Notes: generated by a model not told the origin, from the sequence alone. A DNA stretch of 64,000 bases from Leucocoprinus leucothites (GCA_013368445.1 JAACJO010000002.1:2232001-2296000); one strand, 5' to 3'; positions 22,462 to 36,206 are shown, counted from the stretch's first letter. A program made the numbers and translations.

Positions 22462-23148
22462 ATGAGCGCAAATGATTATTACGGAAAACCTCAGCAAGGA
22501 GGCTACTATCCCCCGCCGCAAGGTATGTATCCAATCTCCTTCCGATAGGTCGGGTTTTTGGATCGAGGTATCTTGAAGCCCGAACTGAGGCGAGAATTGT
22601 CGGTGAAAGGAGTGGATTAGATATTTCGTTTACCTGCACCTCAGTTCCATGCTTGAATGGAACGTTCTTGATGATTAGTTTGGCTGATAAAATCGTACCA
22701 TTATAGGCGCACCGCCGGGAGAAGGCTACTATCCTCAGGTATGTTGCTAGCTTCGTAGCAGCTGAAACGATTGTGCTTACAGGCCTCCGCACATTCAGCA
22801 ACCTCCCCAATCATACCAGCAGCAAGGAGGCTACTACCCTCCTCAGGGCGGTTACCCCCAGCAGGGCTATGCTCCCCAGCCTGGACCACAGACAGTCTAT
22901 GTGTGCGTGATGTTCATCTTGCAGTTTTAGGGGAGCTCTCGGCTGATAGTTATTGGTTTCCTCGTGTAGGCAACAAGCTCCTCAGAAAGATTCTGGTGGT
23001 GCCGCTAGTGGTGGTTGCATGGCTTGCTTGGCTGGAATATGCTTGTGCTGCTGCGCAGAAGGTGCGTACAAAAGCGTTTTTAGTGCCGCGTGCGCTTGGC
23101 AGGCTGATGAGATAACCTCTTGCAGAAATTTGCGATTGCATCTTCTGA
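22462..23148 (+). CDS. Small Gln/Pro/Tyr-rich protein with C-terminal cysteine-rich (CYSTM-like) segment
   Basis: Five small exons (22462-22522, 22707-22738, 22799-22902, 22970-23061, 23126-23148) give 103 residues. The N-terminal two thirds repeat a Gly-Gly-Tyr-Tyr-Pro-Pro type unit rich in Gln (GYYPPPQ, GYYPQ, GYYPPQ, GYPQQGY). The C terminus is GCMACLAGICLCCCAEEICD, then CIF and stop: a hydrophobic helix full of cysteines, the hallmark of CYSTM-type tail modules linked to membrane association and stress tolerance in fungi and plants. The cysteines may be acylated or bind metal; this is inference. The repeats look like low-complexity proline-rich linkers. The strong pyrimidine tract upstream suggests high expression. 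Confidence 0.85.
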
Positions 23149-23771
23149 GGACAAGGGCTCGGATGACCTCTCTATCGCCCGGACTTGGATTTTTATCTCT
23201 CATATTTTCTTGTTTCTATCGTATGCGTAGCGCTCTTTGCTATATTTTACGGTTACCCTCAGCACAGGCTGAATTATCTTTAGTTGTATGTCCGAAATCT
23301 GTCAGATGAGTAGTTTATGACGACCGTGCAAGAACTTGATTGAGATGCTGTGCCTGATTCTGTTGTCATAGAGTGTCATGTTAATTTTGGGAGTCCCGGT
23401 GTTTGCACAAGCCAGTGAAGGATTCGTGACTTCGGAGAGAGAATATGTCAGCTTGTGGATTATGCCCTCGACGGCATTCTCGGGCATGGTACCGGTTGTG
23501 GAATCCCATTGTAACCTTTCATGAACCACATGCATCTTGAGCCCCCTGGTATGCATTATCGCACGATGTTGACCCTCGCTCCGTTGAGATCGAAGGTCCG
23601 GAGTCTTGAGCCTGGACGCTGGTCCGATGGGTCGTGACATAATATCACGTGGAGTCACGAATCGAGCCGATTCGATTGGCTGGCAAATTCCCGATTCACT
23701 CCGTTGAGGGAGAGTCACACGTGACAAAGTCACCTATTTCCTCCCCTTCCTTCCAAAAACCTGCATCGAAA
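23149..23771. other. Intergenic region between the CYSTM-like gene and cyt1
   Basis: No gene seen. A 143-codon open stretch on the minus strand (23302-23733) has no recognisable motif and ends where the cyt1 promoter must lie, so I treat it as chance. Confidence 0.4.
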
Positions 23772-25103
23772 ATGCTGTCGAGGCTGACTGCAGGAGCCTT
23801 CAGACAGGCCACTGGTCTCGGTGCAGCTCGCTCTAGCGTGCTCTCTGGCTCCCGCACTGCGGCGGTGCGTAGTTTTCGTGTTTTTTATAGGCCCGCGTCT
23901 GACCAGTTCACTGTCACGGTACTCCAGGTCCGCTTTGCTTCAACCAAGGCTTCATCCTCTGCTTTCGAGGTGCGTGCGCTGGATTTAGGATGGGGAAATA
24001 AGGACTGAACTGTAGTCTAAAGTCACTCGCCAACTCACAGGCGGCGTTCGCGTCCCTCTCACTTTTTACCGCTGGCTCAATAGCCTGGTATACCCACCTC
24101 TACGGCACTCTCCCCTTCGTCGGCGAAGTACACGCTAGCCATCTCAGCGACGAAGGTCTTCACCCCTCCGCCTACCCATGGTCCCACAGTGGCGTCTTTG
24201 ACTCGTTCGACCACACCAGGTGAGTCCGATTTTTACCGCAAGTTGAGTCTCGGCAGTCAAGATTTAAAATATTCCGAATTTAGCATCCGTCGCGGTTACC
24301 AAGTGTACCGTGAAGTCTGTGCTGCATGTCACTCTCTCGATCGCATTGCATGGCGTAACCTTGTTGGTGTTTCGCATACCGCGGATGAGGCGCGTGCCAT
24401 GGCTGAGGAGGTGGAATACGAGGACGGACCGAATGAAGAAGGCGAGATGTTCCAACGCCCTGGTAAACTCGCGGATTACATGCCTGCTCCTTACCCCAAT
24501 GAGGAAGCTGCTCGTGCTGGAAATGCAGGCGCCCTTCCTCCCGACTTGAGTTTGATCGTCAAGGCTCGTCACGGTGGTGCTGTACGTGTCGATCCCGACT
24601 TTTTTTTGAAAGTGGCTATTTTTATTCACTTAGCTTCTAGGACTATATCTTCTCGCTCCTAACTGGTTACATCGACCCTCCTGCTGGTGTCGAGATTCGT
24701 GACGGTATGAACTACAACCCCTACTTCCCTGGCGGTGCCATCTCGATGGCCCGTGTCCTTTTCGACGGTCTTGTTGAGTATGAGGATGGTATGTTGTCGA
24801 TGATCTCATGACTTGGCAGCATTTTTGACCCCCCAATAGGTACCCCCGCCACCGCTTCGCAGATGGCCAAAGATGTCGTTACCTTCCTTAGCTGGGCTGC
24901 TGAGCCTGAGCATGACCAGAGGAAACAGTATGGCATCAAGGCTGTCATTCTTTTCTCAAGTCTCTTCTGGCTATCTCTCTATGTCAAGCGATTCAAGTGG
25001 GGTGTCATCAAGAATAGGAAGATTAGTGAGTCTTAATTACTTTCTATGAGATTGGACAGAGGTTGATGAATTTATTGCCTCAGTTTACAACCCTCCCAAG
25101 TAG
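23772..25103 (+). CDS. cyt1: Cytochrome c1, heme protein of mitochondrial complex III
   Basis: Cytochrome c1 passes electrons from the Rieske centre to cytochrome c in the mitochondrial bc1 complex. Seven exons (23772-23864, 23928-23969, 24041-24219, 24284-24581, 24641-24788, 24840-25025, 25084-25103) join in frame. The N terminus [16 protein letters not shown]...RSS is a basic mitochondrial presequence. The mature part has the covalent heme site [20 protein letters not shown], and [20 protein letters not shown] with the axial Met. The C-terminal transmembrane anchor reads [21 protein letters not shown] simple read-through would end in RKISES, but the seven-codon last exon 25084-25103 restores the family ending RKIIYNPPK. 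Introns 1 and 2 cut the presequence. Tail to tail with kinase gene A, 243 bases away. Confidence 0.96.
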
Positions 25104-25346
25104 AATCACTAGGGTAGCTGGGGACTCGGGTGATTTCTTAGATGACTTAGGCTTGAGGAGTTTACATCATCAATCTGCTAATAGAATGGCGTTAAGACTA
25201 CTCTTCATTTATTATTCATTTTTTGGAGGCTATGTGATCAGGTTGTGCGTTCAAGATGTGAGTATCATCTGAGAAAATCTCACAGCTTGTACCATTTAGA
25301 TACAGGCCGCTTTGTGGATGCTCTAGGACGTCGATGGGTACTACGT

Positions 25347-28300
25347 CTACTTAAGTTCATTCCAAACTACACTGAAATCACGTTGAGGGCTTAGCTCGAA
25401 AGGAGCCACGGATGCCTGTTGAAAGATTACTAGGTGACTATATGCGACATTGGAAGTGATATCGACCCACCTGGAGCTGGTCCAAGATTTCCCCAACGCG
25501 ATTCAAGTCAATCTCTGGATCCAACCTCAACTTGAATATTTCGGCACCAGGAACAGTTTTCATCGGTGGACGCTCATCCCATATTTTCATGTCAACAATC
25601 AGCTCTTTAATTGCTGGAGTCTGGAGTCGATCCTTGGGCGAAGGTGCGCAACACGTCGTGATCAGGTTCCAACCTTGATCATCAATAGCATCCGAGTCCT
25701 CATCAATGTCATCATCGTCGTCATCCCAATTGTCCTCATCGCTGTTGTTAGTATCATTCCGTTCAGTAGGACCAGGTCGCTTTGGAAGCTCTTTTCTGGA
25801 CAAAGCGGCAGCAACTTGAAAGTCTCGCGCATACTGATAATACGGAGGCTTCCGTGTGAGCACCTTAAGAAAAGTTTCTAGCTGTCAATTTGAATCGTTT
25901 CGTGGGCCGAAGTATAATTACCTCGTAGCACAAGCACCCAAAAGACCATATGTCACACTCTTTAGATGGCTGTGCCCCTTCCTCCATCAACTCGGGTGCC
26001 GCAAAGCGGAGAGTGCTATGGACGGATGAAGTAGTGGCAGTAGCAGTGGTTGTTACAATGTGAGATGCCCCAAAATCAGTGATAAATCCTCGGCCCTCGT
26101 CTGAGATCAAGACATTTTGCTACCGGAACCCAGATGAATCGATAGGTGAAGCATTAGCTGGGGCATGGAGAACGTACCCCTTTCAAATCACTATGAATGA
26201 TGCCTAATCCGTGTATATATTGGAGGCCGTTGATAACATCAAGAATCTGGAGACAGATAAATTAACCTCAAGCAGTGGGAGTAAAGAAGCTACTTATTTA
26301 CCAGAGATAATCGGGACTTCTGAGGGAGACGAGGTGCGTAGTCGTGCAAATTTCCATTCTTCATGAACGGAGACACAAGGCAAATACGTTGAAAGTCACC
26401 GACGTCCTCGAGAAAAACACCATAAAATGGCAAGACATTAGGGTGCGATGAATGTGCCCACAGAATCAGCTCCTTGATCCATTCCTGCAAGAACTATTCA
26501 GCGTCATGCCCCATGACGTACGGCACGGATTTAAGCGTACCGTGAAAGCTTTGGGATCGACCCGAGTCATGACTTTGATGCACATTTTGAGATTTATCCC
26601 TTCGTGGACAGTTGCAAATCCTCCTTCCGCTATAGGCATAGGGCGATATTTTATGCCTTTGACTTCGTAGCGCTGAGGGAAAATACATGTGGAAGATGTA
26701 ACTCTTGAAAGTAATGCTAGGGCACGGTTTCGTTCATCGGAAATAGTGAGATGATCTTTGAGTGCCTTGAGTACCGAGAATCAGCCACAGCAAATAAAAC
26801 GACGCTGATGGTAACGTACTAGGTCTAGAAAGTCCACCAGGGTCCTGGTATCGTCAGGCCCGAGCATTGTTGCCGCTGCAGCGACATCCTTGGTTCTACT
26901 TTGAATAAGTTTTACTAGGGGACTCCGTAAAAGTTCGACCTATAGAGGTTATTTGAACTCCCGCCAGGAATTAGGACTACTAATTGCAACTTGCTTGAAT
27001 TTTTCCCAACAGCGCTTCTACGCGAGAGAAGTCAAGATCGGGACGAGATCTGAGCATTAGTATCCCGGTTTCGGGCAGGATATTTGCTTCAGGGCGATCG
27101 TCTTCTTCCACCATGTTTGCAATCCTTTCACGAACTTGCTGGGTTCTCGGTCGATCCTCCCAGCGATAGGAGCAGCAATTCGTGATAAGTTCCCACACTT
27201 GTTCATTGACCTCTTCTATGCCTTCATCCGAGCGCTCAGGTCGCTTTGGGAGCTCGCCCTGGGACACAGCAGATTGTATTTGTGTCGCCTCCGTGTACTG
27301 ATAATAAGGAGGTTTCTGCGTGAGGACCTTTAAAGAATGTGAGCTGAGAAACGCTCGCATCGAAGGAAATGACGGTTCAGTACTTCATAGCAGAGACAGC
27401 CGAGTGACCAGATATCGTGGGGGATAAAGCTACTAGCATTAGGCGCGATGAAACGGAGTTCATATGTCGACGCAGTAGCCGCTCCTGATTCAGTGAACAT
27501 GCGGTGCGTGTCATAGCATGAAAGTATGGCGCGGCCTTCATTTGAAATGAGGATTTTTTCCTATCGCGAATCATCTCGATGAACAGCTGAAATGCGTGAG
27601 TGTCTGTTGACTTACTGGTGTGATTGCATCGGTGCCATACACCGTGCTCATTTCGTGGAGGTAACTCAAGCCACAGGCGACATCAAGAATCTGGGGTATG
27701 TCAGGCGCTTATTTGCAGGAAGAGATGGACTTGGGCATACTAGGATCATTCGAGATTTCTGTGGAAGAGTTGGCGCATAGTGGCGTAGGTTGCCGTTCTG
27801 CCACAATGGAGTAACAACGCAAAGGTGCCGAGATTCATTGACACCCTCGTGAAATACTCCATAGAATGGTATAACATTTGGATGAGACGAATGGCACCAG
27901 TCTGACAGTGACCTGAGGAATGCCTATATATTCATTCAATGCTGCGTGCAAGGATTATAGCACTGCCGGACCCACTCTTATGAGGCTGGAGCTAGTGACA
28001 ACGTTAACACGTACACGCATACCACGTCCTTGGTATGCCTTTCCGAAACTACCTTCCATTATAGGTACATGAGCGTCATATTGCATCTCATTGAGTTTAT
28101 AGTGTTTCGGGATGATATGGGTAGACATCATAGTTTTTGAAAGCAGTGTCTGAGTGGCCTGAGATTCTGATCCGGCCCAGTGGGGTAGATCTTCAAGCAC
28201 CTTGAACAGGCCTCAATTGAGACTCCTCGAAGACAAGGACTATCAATGCAGGCTCACCAAGTCTAAGAAGTCGACAAGGCACTGAGTGTCATCGGGGCTG

Positions 28301-29993
28301 AGTTTCTTCGCCGCCGTAGCAGTTGCTTCAAATTTGACAGTATTGGGCATGAGCCCGAAAAGTGTGCTGCGAAGTTGCTCAGGAACTCGGAGAGAAGATG
28401 CATGTTCGGGACCGAGAACCTCCACCAGTGTGGCTCTTGCACGCATGGGGTCGATAGAGGAACACTGCATGAAGTCGGGGCTGATCATTGAGCTTGGTTT
28501 AGGACGATCGTCTTGAATGTCCATTCCTAGGAGTACCTGGTGGACTTTCAGGCAGGGAGGACGGTCTTCGGGCTCATACTCCCAGCACATCAATAATAAT
28601 TGCCATATCATATCATGTATCTCATCAAAATCAGCCTCATCTTGGCTTGGGCGTATCGGCTTAGCTCCCCTTGCAATGGCCCCCGAGACTTTGAAATCAT
28701 TCGTGATTTGATAAAATGGGATTTTGCCGTAGAGCACCTGGATCAAACATTAACGCCAGGTCAATTTCGGGCAATTTCGGGCAATGAGCCGTACCTCATA
28801 GCACAGGCAAGCAAAAGACCACATATCTGCCGCTTTTGTTGGCTGAATATCATCTTCCCCAAATAATTCTGGCGCTGAATAACGGGCTGATGTTTGATTA
28901 TAGGAACCTCCGATCTCCGGAGTAGTATCAAGGCTTGTAATCAAAGCTCGCCCATCGCATGTTACTAGGACAGTTTGCTGTGAACAACATTAGTAACAAG
29001 CGGTAATACAGGAGAGTGTCATGACCATACTGGGCTGAGTCCACCGTGAGCAACGTCCAACTGGTGCATGTAATACATGGCATTGACAACGTCGGAGATC
29101 TTAAAAGGCTGGCTTCAGACTCGCAATAAACTTTGATGGGTCTATACATACCAGAGGCAAACGCGGCGCTTCAGCTTCAGAGGTTTCTCTTACATAGTCG
29201 CAAATACTCCCGTTCGCAACACATGGATATACGAGGGACGGATGGACCGCCTCTTCCAGAAGAACACTATACAGCGGAATGATGTTAGGATGTGACAAAT
29301 GAGCCCAACTGACAATTGATTCGCTATACGGCTACAAGCTTTCAGTTTACTGAACGCGACTTCGATAAGAGAATTGATGACCGACTTCATGAACATTGTC
29401 CTTGGTTTTCAGGACTTGGATGCGCAAAGATGGCTCCCTGGATATCCTGTATACACCGGGGGGCGAGTCATTGTCGGGGGTAATATGATCGGAACGTAGA
29501 GTATGATTTTGGGCGAAGAGTTTGGCGGACGATGTGACTCTGATAAGTGCGCGCCAGACGTAAGCTCGACATTTCAACGGGGCAGCGTTCTTGTCGAGGG
29601 CCTATCAAAATCACATCGAGATGGTTACTAGACAGAAGTAAACAAGCGTACCGTGCTTAGGCAGTCTACCAGAAGCTGGATATCTTCCGGTTTGATTACT
29701 CGAGCTTTGTCGGCCACTTCTTGTACACGATCCTCTGCGTTGATTCCTGAGACCAGATGATGTAAAGTTGCGAATATTTCGGATTCGGTTGGCATATTGA
29801 GCTCCGGAGGAGGGGCTTTCGATTGCTTCAATCGTAATAAGCGTAAAAAGCCACCAAGAGAACGAGAAGCTGAGGCCCGAAAGATAATGTCATCTCCAGC
29901 CCGCGACTTGCCGAGCTGTGACCCTTTCGTCAAGAATTGGCTCGGTTTAACGCCCAGAAGCCTCCGATTGGCAACTCGTAACATTCCAGACAT
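25347..29993 (-). CDS. Triple-kinase-fold protein A (pseudokinase-pseudokinase-kinase)
   Basis: Leftmost of five paralogues, with about twenty short introns. An N-terminal helical stretch (FATLHHLVSGINAED) precedes three folds. Fold 1 (about 29580-28250): RIQVLK, so the beta-3 Lys is Gln; HGGLSP at the catalytic loop (about 29035); ITSLDTT replaces DFG. Fold 2 (about 28200-27010): MEGSFGKAY glycine loop but VRVNVV (Lys to Asn), VYGTDAITP and LSCYDT. Fold 3 (about 26960-25450): AEGGFATVHEG, CIKVM, HSDLKG (26178-26196), ITDFGASH (near 26070), LRFAAPE, DIWSFGCLCYEV; all catalytic residues present, though the third loop Gly is Ala. An Asp-rich insert follows (about 25690-25745). The last exon encodes a short tail ending FSVVWNELK. 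Start uncertain: ATG 29993 adds 66 residues not seen in the paralogues; ATG 29795 (MPTESEIF) fits better by length. Probably a cytosolic Ser/Thr-type signalling kinase; partners unknown. Confidence 0.85.
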
Positions 29994-30695
29994 TAATTCG
30001 TACGCGGACGTATGCGAAAAGTACGTAGACGGTATGTATAAGCGCCCGTATGATTACTGAAACTAAAGGGCAGGTATGCCAAGGGATGATAAACAGCCAC
30101 ATTTGAAATCTTGAAAATAGCCTACTAGCTGCTGGGCTCACCACAGGAGGTAAGCACCTACCGTCCTCCTTGGCGCATCTTGTTTGTGTTCACGATGTTC
30201 ATGGCACGCTGGTAGGGGGAAAGTCCGGACAATGATGTAAGACGGAAATAGGGCACGCAAGTAGAATAGCGGCATGGGCAGGCGTGGATGTAAGTGTGTT
30301 GAAGAGCCCAAAGCAAGATACGGGGAAGTGGGAGCCTAGTTCACTGGCCAAGAGAGACACGTCAAAACGATTCCAGTGGTCGTTCGCCTTTCAATGAATC
30401 AAGTCGGCCACTTGTGCACTGTCGTGTGTAGGAACTGGAACAGCAGGTCCTAGTTTTGTGTACGTAAGGCACAGGATGCATGATAAATGCACGGAAAAAA
30501 GTACCTGCCCAAAAATATATAGCATTAACCCAAAACCAACAATCTCTTAAGAGTTTTCTGCGAGTCTATACATACAAAAGGCCAGGAGCAACGGCGCATA
30601 TCCAACGAAACAAAGTGCCAATACAATCAAACTAATTTATTATACAAATCAACAAAATCACGGTTTGAACCCAACGCTGAGGGGGCCACCACCAT
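29994..30695. other. Intergenic region between kinase genes A and B
   Basis: Holds the promoter of gene A and the 3' flank of gene B. No gene-like signal seen. Confidence 0.4.
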
Positions 30696-33600
30696 CTATC
30701 GAGAGGTCGCCAAATCAGTCTGCAATGAACTAAACAAGCTGAACAAGCTGATATTGACATACCTGAAGCTTATCTAGGATCTCTCCCGCACGGTTCAAAT
30801 CGATCTCAGGGTTCAACCTCAGCTTGAAAATCTCTGCGCCAGGTATAGCTTTCACGGTTGGACGATCATCCCATACTTTCATGTCAGCAACTAACTCTTT
30901 TATTGCTGGGATCTGGAGCCTATCCTCAGGAAGAGGGGCGCAGCATTTGGAGATGAGGTTCCAGGCCGGATCATCAATGGGGTCCCAATCCTCATCATCG
31001 TCTTCGTCCCAGTCGTCCTCGCCTGTCTCGTCGTGACTGGGTCGTTTCGGAAGTTCTTTTCGAGACAACGCTGCGGCTACCTGGAAGTCTCGTGTGTACT
31101 GATAATACGGTACCTTCCGTGAAAGTACCTTTGAGCCAAGTGATTGTCAGGCCGTATCCTCTTGCAATCGGAGAGAGCGTTATACCTGGTAGCACAAGCA
31201 ACCAAACGACCAGACGTCGCACTCCTTGGATGGTTGCGCACCATCTTGCATCAGCTCCGGTGCTGCAAAGCGGAGGGTACTGAAGACGGATGAGGTAGTG
31301 GCGGCGGCGGTGGCTGTTACAATGTGAGATGCCCCAAAATCGGTGATAAACCCTCGGCCCTCATCTGAGATTAAGACATTTTGCTACCGGAAGCCAGACA
31401 TGAATTATCAAGTGAAGCATAAGCTGGGCATGAGACACGTACCCCTTTCAGATCGCTATGAACGATACCTAATCCGTGTAAGTAGTAAAGTCCATTGATG
31501 ACATCGAGAATCTGGGACCAAATTTGTCAGAGAGGAGCGGTCTATACAGAGACACTCGCGTACCAGAGGTAATCGAGACTTTGGGGGAAGACGGGGTGCG
31601 TAATCATGCAAGTTTCCGTTTTTCATGAATGGTGATACGAGGCAAATCCGCTGAGAGTCACCGACACCCTCCAGAAACACACCATAAAATGGCAAGACAT
31701 TCGGGTGTGATGAATTAGCCCATAAAATCAATTCCTTGATCCACTCCTGCAGGGACTGTTCAGTATATCATCCATGACCCGTAGCACACATATGTACGTA
31801 CTGTGAAAGCTTTGGGTTCCACTCGACTCATGACCTTAACGCACATGTTGAGATCTAATCCTTCATGCACCGTTCCAAAGCCTCCTTCTGCTATAGGAAT
31901 AGAACGATAGTTGATCCCTTTGACTTCGTAGCGCTGAGGGAAGATACGGGTCGAGGATGTGATCTTTGAGAGCAATGCCAGGACACGGTTTCGTTCGTCG
32001 GAAATGGTAAGGTGATCCTTGAGAGCCTTGATACAGGGGATGAGATTCAGCCTGGAGCAGAGTGCTGAGGACATACTAAATCCAAGAAGTCCACCAGGGT
32101 CTGGACATCATTGTACTTCAGCTCTACCGCAGCCTCCGCGACGTCCTTGATACGGCTTTCAACAAGCTTCAATAGAGGGCTTCGCAAAAGCTCTACCTAA
32201 GAGAAAACGTTGACCAGAATCGGGGCGTGAGTTTTTGGCTGACTCACTTGGATATTCCCCAAAAGTGTTTCAACGTGAGAGAAGTCAACATCTGGACGAG
32301 ATCTCAATGCTAAAATGTCAGTCCCAGGCAAGCTTTTTGCTTTGGGGCGACCGTCATCCATCTTCATCATCTCCATCAACCGTTGGATTTGTGGTCCACT
32401 GTATCTTGACCAAAACTTTTGCACACAGCACTTAGTGATTAAGTCCCACGATTCATTGTCAATCTGGTCCACATCATCCTGTGGTTTGTCCGGTCGCTTT
32501 GGGAGCTCGCCTCCAGAGACAGCTGATCTTATCTCAGCTTCTTCTCTGTACTGATAATAGGGAGGTTTCCGTGAGAGTACCTGTCCAAGATTTGGTCAAG
32601 AAATGCTACCAAATCGACAAACCAGCCGCAATACCTCATAACAAAGGCAGCCAAACGACCAAATATCATCAAGCACAAGACTCGTGAAATCTGGTGCGGC
32701 GAAACGGAGTTCATATGTTGATACACCTTCCCCAACTTCTCCGAAGATGCGGGGTGTTTCAAAGGCCATAATCACAGCACGTCCTTCATCTGATATGCGA
32801 ACTTTTTCCTGAAATAACCTCAGTGTGTGCCAAAAAGATATGTGTGCATGCCATCGGACTTACTGGTGTGAATGGTTGGCTACCATAACAGATGCTCAGT
32901 TGTTCATGCAGGTAATTCAAGCCGCAAATAACGTCAAATATCTAAGAGAAATCAAAGGCACTGCGATGATAAGAGGTGGACCAGTGCATACCAAAAGCAT
33001 TCTTGCCTTCTGTGGAAAGGTAGGTGCATAGTCGCGTAGGTTGCCATTCTCCAATAAAGGTGTTACCACACAAAGGCATGGTGATTCATTGGCGCCTTCA
33101 TGAAAGACTCCATAAAATGGAATGATATTTGGATGCGATGATTGAGACCATGCTGACATTGGTCTAAGGAATGCCTATAGGTACTCTTTAAATCATGTGT
33201 ATGGGAAGCAATATACCGAACATACCCTTGAAACACTGGACTTGGAAACAACACTGACGCGTATATTCAAACCTCGTCCTTTGCATGCCTTCCCGAAGCT
33301 GCCTTCTGCTACAGTCATCTGAGAATCGTACTGGACGCCATTCAGTTTGTAGTGCTGTGGGATGATATGAGTCGAGATCATGATTTTGGAAAGTAGCGCC
33401 CGGGACGCCCAGCGAGAGGATTGCTCGATATCAGCTAGATCTTGGAGAACCTTGATTAGACTAGATGAGACCTTTTACAATCGGATGAAATTAGCTGATA
33501 GAAACTTACGAGGTCCAGAAAATTTACGAGGCACTGCATATCACTGGGGTTAAGCTTTACAGCTGCCGTCACCATCGCGTCGAACTTAGCGGTATCAGGA

Positions 33601-35055
33601 AAGAGCTTGAAGAGCGAGTTTCGAAGGTGCTCTGGAACATGGAGAGACGATGCGTATTCGGACCCAAGAACCCCCTTTAAAACAGTCCTCGCAACATTGG
33701 GGTTAATAGTGGAATCCTTGATGGCATCAGAGCCAACTAACACCCTTGGCTCAGGGCGACCATCTTGGATTCCCATGCCCAGGAATATCTGATGGACTTT
33801 CAAACAGAAAGGTCGTTCTGCAGGCTCAGACTTCCAACACATCATCAACAATTGCCATATTGTATCGTCGATCTCGTAACCAGCAACCCCCTCTTGCCCT
33901 GGTCGAATTGGCTTGCTACCTTGGGATACAGCCCCTACAACTCTGAATTCATTAGCAATTTGGAAGAAAGGGACCTTCCCAGAAAGCATCTCAACCGAGA
34001 AATTAATTAAACGTTGTGATCACAAGAGCCGAAGCATACCTCGTAGCACAGGCAAGCAAGTGCCCACATATCAGTTGCCTTTGTTGGTTGAATTTGATCG
34101 TCCTCCCCAAGTAACTCGGGCGCAGAGTAGCGAATTGGAGTCAGGCCAAAATCCTGCGTTTCATGTGAAACACCAAGGTTCGTGATCAGGGCTCTTCCGA
34201 CATCAGATACTGATACGCCATGCTGTAAAGGAGAACATTAGAGAAAAGGAAAAGATGCAATATGAAGCTGGATGGGGGAACGTACTGGATTAAGTCTTCC
34301 GTGTACAATGCCCAGTTGGTGCAAGTGAAACAAACCATTTACAACGTCAGAGACCTAGAAGAGCTCACTCAGAGGTACAGGGGGCCCAGATAGGTTATGC
34401 GTACCAATGGCAAACGCGCCACTTCTGGATGCTCTCGTACATAGTCACAGATATTACCCCAGGCTAAGCACGGAGACACGAAAGAGGGATAGATTTCGTC
34501 ATTAAGGAAGGTAGCGTACAGAGGCGTGACGTTTGGATGGGAGAGATGGACCCAACTGGTAAGCGATTTGTTATACAGCTACGGCTAATCAGTCTTGGGT
34601 ATACTTGAATATTGTAGGACACTGCTTACTGCACGATCATCACTCTTAGGTTGCTTCAGCACTTTGATGCGTGTAGAGGGCTCCCCGCCAATATGACTGG
34701 AGCGGAGGGTGTGGTTCTGGGAAAAGATTTTGGCGGATGATGCGATTTTGATAAGTGAGCGCCAAACAAAAGTTCGAGCTTTCAATGGGGCTGCGTTCTT
34801 GTCAAGGGCCTGTAAAAGAGTGTTTCATAAAAGGTATGTTCAAATGAGAACACAAATATTTACCATGCTCAGGCAGTTGACCAACAACTGCATATCTTCA
34901 GGCTTGAGGCCTCGCGCTTTCTCGATTACCTCCTGCATGCGATCCTCGGCATCAATCCGTGAGACCAGATGGTGTAGAGTTGCAAAAGTATCAGACTCAG
35001 TGGGCATATTGGGCTCGACATGAATAGGTCCTTGCGTCGAGGCTGGAGGTTCCAT
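30696..35055 (-). CDS. Triple-kinase-fold protein B (pseudokinase-pseudokinase-kinase)
   Basis: Start at ATG 35055 (MEPPASTQG), followed by TESDTFATLHHLVSRIDAED. Fold 1 (about 34785-33540): TRIKVLK keeps the beta-3 Lys, the catalytic loop is HGRLNP (about 34290), and DFG is NLGVS. Fold 2 (about 33450-32230): AEGSFGKACKG, VRVSVV (Lys to Ser), ICYGSQPFTP at the catalytic loop and MAFETP at DFG. Fold 3 (about 32200-30745): AEGGFGTVHEG, VCVKVM, IVHSDLKG (31442-31460), ITDFGASH (near 31335), then a DDWDEDDDEDWD insert at about 30970-31025 between the APE/WSFG segment and the C-lobe. The final exon adds only TDLATSR, shorter than in the other paralogues and without their Phe-rich ending. It reads open throughout with consistent introns and looks functional. 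Confidence 0.87.
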
Positions 35056-36206
35056 CTCCTCGACTGCGGCCTAATGATGGGAAATAAGCGCTCAAGTAGT
35101 AGGAATCGGGAAGCAAGTCATGAACGCTCGAGCGTGATAGATCGCAATGAGACAAAAGAGTATAAAAGCACTCAGGAACAGTAAATATAGCTTGATGAAC
35201 GTGGTGAGTTAAGTCTGGATCCAACCTGTCGTTCGATAACCAATCAATTCAATTCTGATGCGCGACTGGCCAAATTGGCGAGAGATGATACAGCTCCCCA
35301 CGTCTCTAAACCATAGCACAGTACAAGCAGAATCTGCATTTTTTCAATGTGGAAGTCAGGATAGTGAACGGAGAGAAAGGCAGCTGACGGAAGAGGTAAG
35401 CTGAGAAGATGGAAGTAATAGCATAGTCACCTTAGATCTTGAAGCATACCACTACTTGATATCCGATCCCAGCAAGATTCTTGTGCCTATATTGGTGCAA
35501 GTGGGTCTTGCTGCGTTAATTCATTGGATCCAGGTGCTCAACGTATGTCATCCATGATGGGCCACCAATATTTTGTTGGTCAACTCGAATCTGTGGCTTA
35601 GGCTAATGCCAGGGAGAACATCCAAAACGCGAGTCGGTCTAAGATTACCCTCTTCAACTAGACGACAGGGGGCCAGGGTGGGATGGTTAAAGAAAATATA
35701 CTACAGTAGAGAATTAGTACGAGACGATAAGGTACGAGTGCGTGCGAGCACCATAGAGTGTGTTTGAAAGGCGAAAAGAGCGCTCTGCTGGCTGACAGGA
35801 CAATGCATTGAGACTTGGGAGACGAATTGGAGACGAAACTCTCCACTTGCGGCGCTCGGTTGTATCCAGAGTGTGGGTCACCCATTCTCTAGCGCTCTAA
35901 GAATGCAGGTTTTAATGACATTAGGACCGGAGCTGAAGAAAGTCCTAGAAAGCCCTTCTGGCCACCCTGGGTTGTTTCGCTACAATCACCGGGCATACCG
36001 CTTTGTGGGATTTTAGGAGGATTGAGTCACATCAACTATATTGACAACTTTCCCGTGTTGCATGGCTGTAACTCTTACAGTTGATTCCGCTAGCGAGAAT
36101 CTGTGCTTCAGAAGGAGAGTCGCATTTTGATTAAACAAGATTCAAAGTATTACATCATTTCATTCAGGTGGCAGTACCAGGATTTCATAAAATTCCGTGG
36201 TAATTA
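35056..36206. other. Intergenic region between kinase genes B and C
   Basis: About 1.15 kb with the promoter of gene B and 3' flank of gene C. Short ORFs such as 35658-35885 minus show no domain. Nothing else recognised. Confidence 0.4.

Noticed and set aside
25450..25881. Long plus-strand ORF (143 codons) across the 3' part of kinase gene A, and similar ones at 47946-48280
   Set aside because: They are the complement of the Asp-rich insert and kinase C-lobe; the hydrophobic or Ser-rich readings are mirror effects of GAT/GAC repeats.
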